A stretch of DNA of 64,000 nt from Brevundimonas sp. G8. GTDB lineage: Bacteria; Pseudomonadota; Alphaproteobacteria; Caulobacterales; Caulobacteraceae. The position numbers and the translations under genes were made by a program. Numbering within the stretch: the stretch's first letter is position 1; every line of letters begins with the position of its first letter. Location of the stretch: the NCBI RefSeq assembly GCF_902506205.1, contig NZ_LR732816.1:1600106-1664105 (forward strand), written 5' to 3'. Positions 8,390 to 16,842 of the stretch are shown here, piece by piece. A model generated the notes under the pieces. The model ran no database searches and was not told the origin of the DNA. It was given only the letters and a program-made list of their open reading frames with translations.

Positions 8390-8887
8390 TTACAGCTTCA
8401 CGTCCGAGACGCCGCCGACGTCGGGCGTGGACTTGGTGAGGTTGGCCTTGAGGACTTCGTAGCCGAAGCCCAGCGCGCCCTTGTCGGACACCCAGACGCG
8501 GCCGTCGTTGGCGTCGAAGCGGACCAGGGTCAGGTGAGGGTCGTCCTTGCCGTCGGGGTACCAGGCGGCGACGACGGGATTCCAGTATTTCTCGATGCGG
8601 GCGCGGTCCTGATCCACGGCCAGGCTACCGTGGATGCAGGCCTGAACCTTGCCGTCCTTGGCCTGGTAGCAGAACATGCCGTCCTGGCCGCCGCCGGCCA
8701 CGTCGCGGGCGAAGTCGGTGTCGTCGCGGGTGAAGAACCAGATGGTGCCGGTCTCTTCCTCGCCATAGCCGGTCATGGGCTGGTGGTGATAGCCGGGCTT
8801 GTCCAGGCCCAGCATGCCGGTGTTGGACTCTTTCAGGCTCTTCCAGAATTCCTTTTCCGCCTCGGCGGCGGTCAGTTTGTCGGTCAT
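8390..8887 (-). CDS. Pyridoxamine 5'-phosphate oxidase-fold (general stress protein 26-like) protein
   Basis: This 165-residue protein has the split-barrel FMN-binding fold of the general stress protein 26 family. Visible signatures are MTGYGEEETGTIWFFTRDDTDFARDV near the middle, CIHGSLAVDQDRARIEKYWNPVVAAW and the DDPHLTLVRFDANDGRVWV segment. Members are flavin- or F420-type binding proteins induced by stress, and no precise reaction can be assigned. AAGGAG lies 6 bp upstream of the ATG. It faces argF across a shared terminator. Confidence 0.85.
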   Translation of the reverse strand: MTDKLTAAEAEKEFWKSLKESNTGMLGLDKPGYHHQPMTGYGEEETGTIWFFTRDDTDFARDVAGGGQDGMFCYQAKDGKVQACIHGSLAVDQDRARIEKYWNPVVAAWYPDGKDDPHLTLVRFDANDGRVWVSDKGALGFGYEVLKANLTKSTPDVGGVSDVKL

Positions 8888-8947
8888 GCGGCATCTCCTT
8901 GCATTGGTTGCAGGATCAACCGACCGAAAGGAAACGGGTTCCTAAGG

Positions 8948-9166
8948 CTAAGCTCCCGGAATCCATGGCGCGCGTTCGGCGCCGAACAGCGTCGCCAGAT
9001 GGATCAGCAGCAGCATGGCGATCGCGGCCGACCCGATCATCAGAAACCGCCACGGCATCATGCGCGGCCCCTTCAACGGTTCAGGCGGCCGCGCCCCGCG
9101 CCAGCCGGTGAAGACCATGACCGCCAGGGTGAGGGCCAGCAGAATGAGGGTAGTCGTCAAGCTCAT
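8948..9166 (-). CDS. Small two-helix membrane protein of unknown function
   Basis: This is a 72-residue hydrophobic protein with two predicted membrane helices (about residues 4-22 and 43-62) separated by a basic, proline-containing loop. I chose the ATG at 9166. A GTG three codons upstream is possible. No good ribosome-binding site is visible. It is divergent from podJ, which lies 217 bp away. The hydrophobic pattern argues for a real gene, but I recognise no family. Confidence 0.55.
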   Translation of the reverse strand: MSLTTTLILLALTLAVMVFTGWRGARPPEPLKGPRMMPWRFLMIGSAAIAMLLLIHLATLFGAERAPWIPGA

Positions 9167-9248
9167 GCGCCGCACGTGGCGAAGCCCGCGCCGCTTGGCA
9201 AGCGAACCCTTGCCGGGAGGTTAATCTTCACACCGCGTTAACCGAGAT

Positions 9249-9330
9249 GATTCACTAATCCCGGCGTCTGGCGGGCTGTCCACAGGATTGGGAGACCGCC
9301 GCTAGATATTGCGGTTAACCATCAGTTTAC
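9249..9330. promoter_or_regulatory. podJ upstream region: GANTC, DnaA-like, -10-like and CtrA-like elements
   Basis: In order toward podJ there are GATTC (9249-9253), TGTCCACAG (9277-9285, whose TCCACA core matches the DnaA box), GCTAGATA (9301-9308, similar to the Caulobacter housekeeping -10 GCTANAWC) and TTAA-N7-TTTAC (9315-9330). The last differs by one base from the CtrA box TTAA-N7-TTAAC. If the -10 is right, the CtrA-like box covers the transcription start. No convincing -35 was found. Confidence 0.55.
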
Positions 9331-9382
9331 ACCCTCGATATTGACGGTATAGCCTCACTCGTATGGGCCGGGAGACGAATCA

Positions 9383-12235
9383 GTGAGCGCTGCAGCGCCG
9401 TGGAGCGTTAAGGGAATCGATCCCAAGGCTCGTGAGGTCGCAAAGGACCTTGCGCGTCGTTCCGGCATGACGCTGGGTGAATGGCTCAACTCCATGATCA
9501 TGGAGGATGAGGAGGAGGGTTACGCCACCCTGCCGCGTCGGTCCCAGGCCGCCGACACCTACGAGCGCCGCAACCGCAGCCGCCGTCTCGACGACGCCTA
9601 TGATGTCGCCGAGGACAACGGGCACCGGATCAGCGCCTCCATCGATGTGATCGCCGCGCGTCTGGAAGCCGCCGAACGCCGCTCGACCGTCGCCATTCAG
9701 GGCGTGGATCAGGCGGTCTCCGGCCTGATGCGTCGTCTCGACGGCCAGGAAGTCGAGGCCCAGGGCAATGCCCGCCGTATCGACGACATCGCCGAGGAAC
9801 TGCGCGAGGGCCATCGCCGTCTGCGCGCCTTCGAACGCGACACCGGCCCGCTGACTCAAGAGGCTTTCGGCAAGGTCGAGACCTCGCTGGGCGCGCTGAG
9901 CGGACGCCTCTACGACATCGAGGAACGCCAACGACTGGGCGTCAACGACCTGCGCGAGCGGATGGAGGCGGTCGAAAAGGCCGCCGGCCCCGGCGTCGGC
10001 ACCGAAATGCTGGCCCAGGTCGGCGCGCGTCTGGACGAAGCCCAGAACCGAACCACCGAAGCGCTGAAGACGCTTGAACGCTCGTTCGCCGAACTGGACC
10101 AGCGGATGCGCTCGGCCGAAAGTCGGGTCGAGCCGGAAAGTGCGCGGGATCTCGCGCGGTTCGAAAAGCTGGCCGAAAGCCTGTCGCGCCAGATCGAGAA
10201 CAATCGCGCCGAAATGATGCAGCGTCTCGACGCCGCCGAGACGGGCGCGCGCATCGACCGCATCGAACGCGCGGTCCAGGCCGTCGGCGACCAGATCAAG
10301 ACGTCCGAGCAGAAGGGCGCCGTGGGCCTGGAAGCCATGGGCCGCGAAGTGCTTCGGATCGCCCGCAATCTGAACGCCCGGGTCCAGAAGGTCGAAACCG
10401 ACAGCGACGGTCGCACCGACGCCGTCGCTCGCGCCGTCACCGAGGCCGTCAGCCAGACCATCGAGACCGAGGTCGCGCGTCGCGCCGGTCGCCTGGATCA
10501 GGAGTTCGCGCGTCACGTCGATCGCGTCGATCAACGCCTGACCGCCAGCGACGACCGCCACGCAATCGCGTTGGAGAAGCTGGGCGGCGAGATCACCCGC
10601 ATCTCGGACCAGCTGAGCGACCGCATCGCCCAGTCGGAGCGCCGCTCTCAGCAGGCGCTGGAAGACATCGGCCGGCGCCTGTCGGAAAGCTCGGACAAGA
10701 TCGAGCAACGCTATGACCGCGCCTCGGGCGAACTGGCCGAGCGGATGCGGATGAGCGAGGAGCGCACCGCCCGCCTGCTGGCCGAGGCGCGCGACAGCAT
10801 CGACGCGCGCGGTCCCACGCCGATCCGCGACAAGCCGCTCGACAGCGAGCCGGCATGGAGCCCGGCGCGCCCGGTTCTGGAACGCGCCGCGCCGGCAACG
10901 ATCCAGTCGACCTCCGTCGATGGCGACTGGCGCGCTGCCGCCTTCCCCGACGAGACCTTCACCGACCAGGATGCCTGGTCCAGCGATCCGGTCACGCCCG
11001 AAGTCGCCGCCGCCTCGCCTTTCCCGGCGACCGCCTTCGCCGATCCTGAAGCCGACACGGTCACGGCCGAGGCGGACGAAACGCCGGCGCGTCAGGTCGA
11101 TCCCGATGGCGTCGAACCCATCATCCAGCCCTTCAGCGGCTTCGGCGGCGCCGATGTCGAGGATGCGCTGGAAGCGACCTCGCCCGGCTTCTCGACCGCA
11201 TCGACCGAGAAGCGCGACGCCCCCGTTCTGGACGCCGACGACGACGATTTCGGCGGCGAGACTGAGTTCGTCGATCCGCGTCGCCTGCGCGCTAGCATGG
11301 AAGCCGCAGCCGCCGCCGGTCGCGCCTCTGCGACCCGCAGCACCATCGACGCCGCCCGCGCCGCCATCACGACGCCGCCCGAGCCGGAACCGGCGCCGCG
11401 TTCGGGCTTCGGCCTCAAGCGCGGCGGCAAGTCCAAGCTGCAGGAGCGGCTGGACAGGCAGGCGGCCAAGGACGGCTCGACCGTCAAGAAGACCTTCCTG
11501 GCCTCGGTCACGGCGGTCGCCCTGACCGGCGGCGTCTATGGCTATCTGTCCCTGACCGACGGCGGCGCGCCAGACTTCGAGCTGCCGAGCTTCGGCGGCG
11601 CCCAGGCTGCTGGCCCCGCCATGCCTATCGCCGCCTCGGCCGTGACGCCGACCGGCGTGCGGCCGACCTTCGACCTCGCCGGTCCCGGCGCGGCCGACTA
11701 CGAAACGGCTATCGGCAAACTGGAGGCCGGCGACAGCACCGGCCTGGACGGCATGAATCGTGCCGCCAACCTGGGCTATGCCCCGGCCCAGACCTATCTG
11801 GGTCAGCTCTATCTGGACGGCGCCAACGGCGTGCCCGCCGACCCGGCGCAAAGCCGCCAGTGGGGCCGTCGTGCGGCCGAGGGCGGGGATCCGCGCGGGA
11901 TGCATCTCTATGGGATGCAGCTCTATGAAGGCGACGGCGGCGCGACCAATCAGGCCGAGGCCCTGACCTGGCTGCTCAACGCCGCCGAGCGCGGTCTGCC
12001 GGACAGCCAGTATAATGTTGCGCGCATCTATGAGACCGGCGCCGACGGCGTGGCCAAGAATGCGACCGAAGCCCTGAAGTGGTACATGATCGCCGCGCGC
12101 GGTGGGGACTCCGAGGCCCAGGCCGCCGTGACGCGCCTGCGTCCGACGGCCAGCGCCACCGCCCAGCGCGCCGCCCGCACCGCCGCAGACGCCTTTGTGG
12201 CCCAGTCCCAACCCGCTTCGCAGGCGACGGGCTAG
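9383..12235 (+). CDS. podJ: Polar localization scaffold PodJ
   Basis: PodJ organises the new pole in Caulobacterales and recruits PleC and pilus or holdfast factors. The 950-residue protein begins with the conserved SVKGIDPKAREVAKDLARRSGMTLGEWLN helix region. It continues as a long cytoplasmic coiled coil (about 75-480), an acidic proline-rich linker, a single membrane helix (about 703-724) and a periplasmic part with three to four Sel1/TPR-like repeats (about 770-925). It ends soon after the repeats, with no peptidoglycan-binding domain like that I recall at the Caulobacter C-terminus. The GTG at 9383 follows GGGAG by 8 bp. The long antisense frame is a codon-bias shadow. Confidence 0.92.
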   Translation: MSAAAPWSVKGIDPKAREVAKDLARRSGMTLGEWLNSMIMEDEEEGYATLPRRSQAADTYERRNRSRRLDDAYDVAEDNGHRISASIDVIAARLEAAERRSTVAIQGVDQAVSGLMRRLDGQEVEAQGNARRIDDIAEELREGHRRLRAFERDTGPLTQEAFGKVETSLGALSGRLYDIEERQRLGVNDLRERMEAVEKAAGPGVGTEMLAQVGARLDEAQNRTTEALKTLERSFAELDQRMRSAESRVEPESARDLARFEKLAESLSRQIENNRAEMMQRLDAAETGARIDRIERAVQAVGDQIKTSEQKGAVGLEAMGREVLRIARNLNARVQKVETDSDGRTDAVARAVTEAVSQTIETEVARRAGRLDQEFARHVDRVDQRLTASDDRHAIALEKLGGEITRISDQLSDRIAQSERRSQQALEDIGRRLSESSDKIEQRYDRASGELAERMRMSEERTARLLAEARDSIDARGPTPIRDKPLDSEPAWSPARPVLERAAPATIQSTSVDGDWRAAAFPDETFTDQDAWSSDPVTPEVAAASPFPATAFADPEADTVTAEADETPARQVDPDGVEPIIQPFSGFGGADVEDALEATSPGFSTASTEKRDAPVLDADDDDFGGETEFVDPRRLRASMEAAAAAGRASATRSTIDAARAAITTPPEPEPAPRSGFGLKRGGKSKLQERLDRQAAKDGSTVKKTFLASVTAVALTGGVYGYLSLTDGGAPDFELPSFGGAQAAGPAMPIAASAVTPTGVRPTFDLAGPGAADYETAIGKLEAGDSTGLDGMNRAANLGYAPAQTYLGQLYLDGANGVPADPAQSRQWGRRAAEGGDPRGMHLYGMQLYEGDGGATNQAEALTWLLNAAERGLPDSQYNVARIYETGADGVAKNATEALKWYMIAARGGDSEAQAAVTRLRPTASATAQRAARTAADAFVAQSQPASQATG

Positions 12236-12333
12236 ATTCACGCGCGCCGGGCGGCTATCGGTCGCCCGTCGTCGAACGACCTCGTCCCCGCCTGACGGCG
12301 ATCCTTTAACCGCTCCAGCCGAAGGCGCGTCCT
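12236..12333. other. Short intergenic gap with one hairpin
   Basis: This 98-bp gap after podJ holds an imperfect hairpin built on CGGGCG and CGCCCG near 12248-12268, without a following T-run. It may be a weak stop for podJ transcription. Nothing else recognisable is present. Confidence 0.3.
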
Positions 12334-13257
12334 TTGGACATCTATCTGCCGATCGCCGAGGTTTCGGTGAACTGGCCGACCCTGGTGATCCTGGGGGCGG
12401 TGGTCGGATTCGTGTCCGGCCTGTTCGGCATCGGCGGCGGCTTCCTGATGGCCCCGATCCTGGTCTTCCTGGGCATCCCCCCGACCGTCGCCGTCGCCAG
12501 CCAGGCCAGCCACGTCGTCGCCTCTTCCACCTCCGGCGTCATCCGCTATGCGGGCGCAGGCGCTGTCGATTTCAAGATGGGTTCGGTCATGGCGGCCGGC
12601 GGCGCGGTCGGCGCCCTGGCGGGGGTCGAGCTGTTTCGATATCTGCGCCTGCTGGGCCAGGCCGACCTGGTCGTCGCCGTCTCCTACCTCGTCTTCCTGG
12701 GCGCTATCGGCGTCCTGATGCTGAACGAGAGTCTGACCGAGATCCTGCGTCGTCGTCGGGGCCTGCCCGCGCCGCACAAGCAGCGCCGGCGGCCGATGTG
12801 GCTGTATGGTCTGCCGCTGAAGATGAAGTTCCCCAAGTCGGGTCTTTATATCAGCGCCCTGCCGCCGTTCGGCCTGGGCGTGTTCGCCGGGGTCCTGTCG
12901 GCCATCATGGGGGTCGGCGGCGGCTTCATCCTGGTTCCGGCCATGCTTTATATCCTGCGGATGCGGGCGGGCGCGGTGGTGGGGACCAGCCTGTTCCAGA
13001 TCATCATCACGACTGCGATCACCACCATCCTTCAGGCCGGCCGCAACCAGACGGTCGATATCGTCCTGTCCACCATCCTGCTGCTGGGCGGCGTGGTCGG
13101 CGCCCAGGTCGGCGCCCGGTTCGCCGGTCGTTTCCGTGCCGAGGAGCTGCGCGCGGCGCTGGGGCTGATCGTGCTGCTGGTCGGGATCCAGATGGGGCTG
13201 GACCTGTTCGTGCGCCCCAACGACATCTTCATGATCGCGCCGGGGATCGCGGACTGA
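12334..13257 (+). CDS. Sulfite exporter TauE/SafE family membrane protein
   Basis: This 307-residue inner-membrane protein has about eight helices in two pseudo-repeats. Each repeat is marked by a glycine-rich motif: GFVSGLFGIGGGFLMAPIL (residues 27-45) and AGVLSAIMGVGGGFILVPA (about 187-205). These motifs define the TauE/SafE family, which exports sulfite, sulfoacetate or other organosulfur anions. The start is a TTG at 12334 with GAAGG 8 bp upstream. The stop overlaps the next gene's ATG by one base, so it is translationally coupled to the TIGR02186 partner it usually accompanies in alphaproteobacteria. Confidence 0.9.
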   Translation: MDIYLPIAEVSVNWPTLVILGAVVGFVSGLFGIGGGFLMAPILVFLGIPPTVAVASQASHVVASSTSGVIRYAGAGAVDFKMGSVMAAGGAVGALAGVELFRYLRLLGQADLVVAVSYLVFLGAIGVLMLNESLTEILRRRRGLPAPHKQRRRPMWLYGLPLKMKFPKSGLYISALPPFGLGVFAGVLSAIMGVGGGFILVPAMLYILRMRAGAVVGTSLFQIIITTAITTILQAGRNQTVDIVLSTILLLGGVVGAQVGARFAGRFRAEELRAALGLIVLLVGIQMGLDLFVRPNDIFMIAPGIAD

Positions 13258-14066
13258 TGCAGGCGCTTCCTCCTCCCCCGCCGGCGATCACAGCCCCGGC
13301 CCCGGATCGGTCCGAGGCGACGACGGGCGATCTGCGCGTCGCCGCCGCCTTGACCGACGCCCAAGTCCGGGTCGATTCCAGTTTCACGGGCGCGTCCATC
13401 GTCCTGTATGGCGCGGTGTTCAATCCGACGTCCGAACCGGCCGATGTCGTGGTGGTGGTGCGGGGGCCGGACGCGCCGATCCGCCTGGTCAAGAAGACCC
13501 GAACCTCGGGCGTCTGGCTGAACAGCCGGCCGGTACTGTTCGAAGGCGCGCCCGGTTTCTATATGACCGCCTCGACCCGCCCGCTCAGCGACATCGCCGA
13601 CTTCGGCCAGCTGCGCCGCCTGGGCGTCGGGGTCGATCACCTGCGCATCGACGCACCGGAAGAAAGCCGCACTGTCACCCGTTACGGCGTGCGCGACGTG
13701 GTCGTCAGCCGGCTGGGCGACGACTATCTGGACTGGCGCCGCGCCGTGATCCGGCTGAAGGAGGCCGCCGCCCTCTACGACACCGATTCTCAAGGAGTGG
13801 AGTTCGTGGATCGGGGCCTGTTCCGCGCCGAGGTCGAACTGCCCACCGTCGCCCCTACGGGCAAATACTACGCCGAGGTCTGGCTGTTCCAGAACGGCGA
13901 ACCGCAGTCGGTCTCCAACCTGACGCTGACGGTCGAGAAGGTCGGGCTGGAGCGCGACATCTACGAGTTCGCCCACCGTCGTCCGTGGCTGTACGGGGTG
14001 TTGTGCGTCGTGCTGGCCGCCCTGACCGGCTACGGCGCCTCACGCATCTTCAGTCGCCGGAGCTGA
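13257..14066 (+). CDS. TIGR02186 family (Alph_Pro_TM) protein
   Basis: This is a 269-residue protein of the alphaproteobacterial TIGR02186 family, of unknown function. The N-terminal part lacks a clear hydrophobic signal if the ATG at 13257 is right. The body is beta-rich, with VRVDSSFTGASIVLYGAV, VVRGPDAPIRLVKKTRTSGVWLN and RAEVELPTVAPTGKYYAEVWLF. A C-terminal membrane anchor (about 245-264) ends in a short basic tail. It overlaps the TauE gene by one base, a conserved pairing that suggests an accessory role in that export. Its 3' end overlaps the convergent gluQ gene by 17 bp. Confidence 0.85.
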   Translation: MQALPPPPPAITAPAPDRSEATTGDLRVAAALTDAQVRVDSSFTGASIVLYGAVFNPTSEPADVVVVVRGPDAPIRLVKKTRTSGVWLNSRPVLFEGAPGFYMTASTRPLSDIADFGQLRRLGVGVDHLRIDAPEESRTVTRYGVRDVVVSRLGDDYLDWRRAVIRLKEAAALYDTDSQGVEFVDRGLFRAEVELPTVAPTGKYYAEVWLFQNGEPQSVSNLTLTVEKVGLERDIYEFAHRRPWLYGVLCVVLAALTGYGASRIFSRRS

Positions 14067-14910
14067 AGCCCAGTTCGGCGCGCAGGGCTTCAACCGTCAA
14101 TCCGCCCGCCCGCAGTTCGGCCAAGGTGACCGAACGATCGCGCTTGGCGTAGCGCCGCCCGTCCGGTCCCGCCAGCAGCCGGTGATGGCGATAGGTCGGC
14201 GCCGGCCAGCCCATCAGCGTCTGGATCAGACAATGCACATGGGTCGCCTCGAACAGGTCCTGGCCCCGGATCACATGGGTCACGCCCTGCAGCCCGTCGT
14301 CGTGCGTCACCGCCAGATGATAGGCGACGCCCGTATCCTTGCGCGCCAGCACCACATCGCCCGCCGCCTCGGGATCGACGGCGACGACGCCGGTTTCGCC
14401 GTTCGGACCCTCCCCCTCCTCGACGAAGCCCAGGCCGTTCCAGACCGTCTCGCCCAGCGCCTCGCGCGCCCGATCCAGCGACAGCCGCCAGGCGAAGGGC
14501 GCGCCCGAGGCCAGCAGCCGCGCCTCTTCATCCGCCGGATGCGGGCCGGGCCGCACCGCCTCCATCGCCCCGTGCGGCGCGTCGCCGATGGCGTTCAGGA
14601 TTTCCTTACGCGTGCGGAAACACCGATAGAGCAGGCCGCGCGCTCTCAAGCCTTCGATCACGGCGGCGTAGTCGTCCAGATGGTCGGACTGTCGCCGCAC
14701 CGGCGTCTCCCAAGCCAGACCCAGCCAGGCCAGGTCCTCCAATATCGCCGCCTCATATTCCGGCCTGCACCGCGTCGGGTCGATATCCTCGATCCGCAAC
14801 ACGAACCGCCCGCCCGCCGCCTTCGCCGCGAACCAGGCGGTCAGGGCCGAAAAGGCGTGCCCTTTATGCAAGCGGCCGGTGGGGGAGGGGGCGAAGCGGG
14901 TGGTGAACAT
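14050..14910 (-). CDS. gluQ: Glutamyl-Q tRNA(Asp) synthetase
   Basis: This is a truncated paralogue of glutamyl-tRNA synthetase, 286 residues, with no anticodon-binding domain. It charges the queuosine base of tRNA(Asp) with glutamate rather than the 3' end. The class I signatures are RFAPSPTGRLHKGHA near residue 5 (the HIGH equivalent is HKGH) and YAKRDRS near residue 258 in place of KMSKS. RIEDIDPTR is the family's amino-acid loop. The queuosine pathway is also represented in this window by queG. It overlaps the convergent TIGR02186 gene. Confidence 0.93.
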   Translation of the reverse strand: MFTTRFAPSPTGRLHKGHAFSALTAWFAAKAAGGRFVLRIEDIDPTRCRPEYEAAILEDLAWLGLAWETPVRRQSDHLDDYAAVIEGLRARGLLYRCFRTRKEILNAIGDAPHGAMEAVRPGPHPADEEARLLASGAPFAWRLSLDRAREALGETVWNGLGFVEEGEGPNGETGVVAVDPEAAGDVVLARKDTGVAYHLAVTHDDGLQGVTHVIRGQDLFEATHVHCLIQTLMGWPAPTYRHHRLLAGPDGRRYAKRDRSVTLAELRAGGLTVEALRAELGFSSGD

Positions 14911-14990
14911 CGCGATGATCCTAGCGGTTTGCGGCCGTCAACGGCGCCCCCGCTCTTTCCGACAGGCGCGACGAGCCGTAAGCATGACGA

Positions 14991-15641
14991 ATGCCGCTTC
15001 AACCCACGCCCCAGGACATCGCCGCCGCGCGCGAAGCGCTGGTCGCCGCCGATCCGGCCATGGCGCGGGTGCATGCGCAGACGCCCGCCTTCGAGTGGCG
15101 GCTGCGGGTCGGTGGGTTCGAGGGGCTGTTTCGCATGATCGTGGAGCAGCAGGTGTCGGTGGCCTCGGCCGCCTCGGTCTGGGCGCGGCTGCGGGAGGGG
15201 ATGGGCGGGATCACGCCCGAGCTGTTGCTGGCGCATGATCTGGACCAACTGCGCGGCATGGGCCTGTCGCGGCAGAAGGCGACCTATGGCCAGGGCATCG
15301 CGCGGGCCCAGATCGCCGGCGAAATCGATCTGGAGCATCTGGCCAGTCTCGACGACGAAGCCGCAATCGCCGCCCTGACGGCGTTGAAGGGCGTGGGGCT
15401 TTGGACGGCCGAGGCCTATCTGTTGATGTGCGAGGGGCGGCTGGACGTGTTCCCAGGCGGCGACGTGGCGCTGCAGGAGGCGATCCGCTGGGCTGACGGC
15501 GCCGATGTGCGACCCGATCAGAAGGGCGCCTACGCCCGCGCCGAGGTTTGGCGGCCCTATCGCGCGGTGGCGACCCATCTGCTGTGGGCCTGGTACACGG
15601 GCGTAAAACGCGGCGAGATCTTGCTGGAGGCTGCGCCATGA
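14991..15641 (+). CDS. DNA-3-methyladenine glycosylase (AlkA-type, HhH-GPD superfamily)
   Basis: This base-excision repair glycosylase removes alkylated purines. The 216-residue protein has the HhH-GPD core. FRMIVEQQVSVASAASV is the first conserved helix, ALKGVGLWTAEAYLL (about 130-144) is the helix-hairpin-helix and Asp158 in FPGGDVAL is the catalytic aspartate of this superfamily. The length is that of the short core enzymes without the extra N-terminal AlkA domain. The ATG at 14991 fits the family start. Its stop overlaps the next ATG by 4 bp. Confidence 0.9.
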   Translation: MPLQPTPQDIAAAREALVAADPAMARVHAQTPAFEWRLRVGGFEGLFRMIVEQQVSVASAASVWARLREGMGGITPELLLAHDLDQLRGMGLSRQKATYGQGIARAQIAGEIDLEHLASLDDEAAIAALTALKGVGLWTAEAYLLMCEGRLDVFPGGDVALQEAIRWADGADVRPDQKGAYARAEVWRPYRAVATHLLWAWYTGVKRGEILLEAAP

Positions 15642-16297
15642 CCCCGCTCGATCCCGTCCTGACCGAACCCCTGCGCAATCCTCAGACCGTGCTGTCGGCG
15701 CTGGATTTCGCCGGCGTGGCGGTGTTCGCAGCGACCGGCGCCCTGGCCGCCGCGCGCGAGAAGCATGACGTGGTCACCTTCGCCTTCTTCGGCGCCATCA
15801 CCGGGGTGGGCGGCGGCACCCTGCGCGACCTGTTGCTGGGCCTGCCCGTCTTCTGGGTGCAGGACTGGCGTTATCTGGCGGTCTGCCTTTTCGCCTCGAC
15901 GGCCCTGTGGCTGGTGGGCCAGCGCGACTGGCGGTTCCGCGCCCTGCTGTGGCTGGATGCGATCGGTCTGGCGGCCTATGGCGTCATGGGTGCGGCCAAG
16001 GCGGAGGCGGCGGGCGCGCCGGCGCTGATCTGCATCGTCATGGGCACGCTGACGGCCTGTTTCGGCGGGGTGGTGCGCGACACGCTGGCGGGCCAGCCCT
16101 CGATCCTGCTGCGCCGAGAGATCAACGTCACGGCGGCCATACTGGCGGCGACCGTCTATATGGTGCTGAGGGTGCCCGGCACGCCGATCTGGCCCGCCGC
16201 CATCGTCGCGGCCCTGTCAGGTTTCCTGTTGCGCGCAGCAGCCCTGCGTTGGGGCTGGACCCTACCGGGCTTCCCGACACACGCCAGCCGGGCCTGA
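15638..16297 (+). CDS. Trimeric intracellular cation channel (TRIC/UPF0126) family protein
   Basis: This 219-residue membrane protein has seven helices arranged as two repeats, as in bacterial TRIC channels (YadS family). Each repeat holds a kinked glycine-rich segment: FGAITGVGGGTLRDLLLG (about 44-61) and TACFGGVVRDTLAG (about 131-144). These line the potassium pathway in the family. It is translationally coupled to the glycosylase gene (ATGA, 15638-15641) with no obvious functional link. The ATG gives the usual family length. Confidence 0.92.
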   Translation: MTPLDPVLTEPLRNPQTVLSALDFAGVAVFAATGALAAAREKHDVVTFAFFGAITGVGGGTLRDLLLGLPVFWVQDWRYLAVCLFASTALWLVGQRDWRFRALLWLDAIGLAAYGVMGAAKAEAAGAPALICIVMGTLTACFGGVVRDTLAGQPSILLRREINVTAAILAATVYMVLRVPGTPIWPAAIVAALSGFLLRAAALRWGWTLPGFPTHASRA

Positions 16298-16304
16298 GCA
16301 GGTC

Positions 16305-16703
16305 ATGAGCGAAATCCCCGCCGCTTATCGCGACGCGCCCCGTTGGCCGTTCGGCGACAGCCTGGAACTGGCCGACGAACTGCTGGCCCTGGTGCTGGCG
16401 GGCGGCAAGCGGGCCACCTGTTCGTCGCTGGCGGCGTGCGAAGCCGACATCATGCCGACCGTCGGCGAGGTCAGCGTGATCCTGGACGGCGCGGGAACGC
16501 CCCACTGCGCCATCCGCACGACCCAGGTCGAGATCATGGCCTTCGAAGACGTCAGCGAAGATTTTGCTCGCGCCGAGGGGGAGGGCGATCTGAGTTACGC
16601 ATGGTGGCGGGACGCGCACGAGGCCTATTACAGACGCGAAGGCAGCTGGGCGCCGGGCATGAAGGTCGTCTGCGAGCGGTTCGAACTGGTCGAGGTCTTC
16701 TGA
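16305..16703 (+). CDS. ASCH domain protein
   Basis: This is a 132-residue single ASCH-fold protein (PUA-like beta barrel). Visible family features are the N-terminal FGDSLELADELLALVLAGGKRATCSSL, the GEVSVILDGAGTPHCAIRTTQVEIMAFEDVS strand pair and the C-terminal FELVEVF. Some ASCH proteins bind RNA or act as amidohydrolases on N4-acetylcytidine, so a role in RNA or modified-nucleoside handling is possible but unproven. It starts 7 bp after the TRIC gene and is probably co-transcribed. Confidence 0.85.
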   Translation: MSEIPAAYRDAPRWPFGDSLELADELLALVLAGGKRATCSSLAACEADIMPTVGEVSVILDGAGTPHCAIRTTQVEIMAFEDVSEDFARAEGEGDLSYAWWRDAHEAYYRREGSWAPGMKVVCERFELVEVF

Positions 16704-16842
16704 CGCCGCGTCACGAAAACGCTGCACACTGGTCATGGCGATGAGCGGGAATCACGCGTAGGCTGTCGCTGCAAGACTAGGGAAGGAGACGTGTCCTCAC
16801 CTCTGTCGCCTCGATATCCCCCCGTCCGCGCGGGAGGGCCTG

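Noticed and set aside
9220..9242. TTAA and TTAAC words upstream of podJ as a CtrA box
   Set aside because: Spacing between the two words is about 13 bases, so it does not fit the consensus.
9380..12241. 953-residue open frame antisense to podJ
   Set aside because: It mirrors podJ with codon-bias composition (His/Gly/Arg rich, no domains). Such long shadow frames are normal in DNA this rich in GC.
12195..13256. Long upstream extension of the TIGR02186 frame across the TauE gene
   Set aside because: The extension overlaps TauE in another frame and has no family resemblance. The ATG at 13257 is a better start.
16797..16842. Extra start upstream for the HNH gene and a small frame at 16791
   Set aside because: The frame at 16791 is out of phase and reads as arginine/proline-rich noise. 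The HNH family start fits the ATG at 16843.
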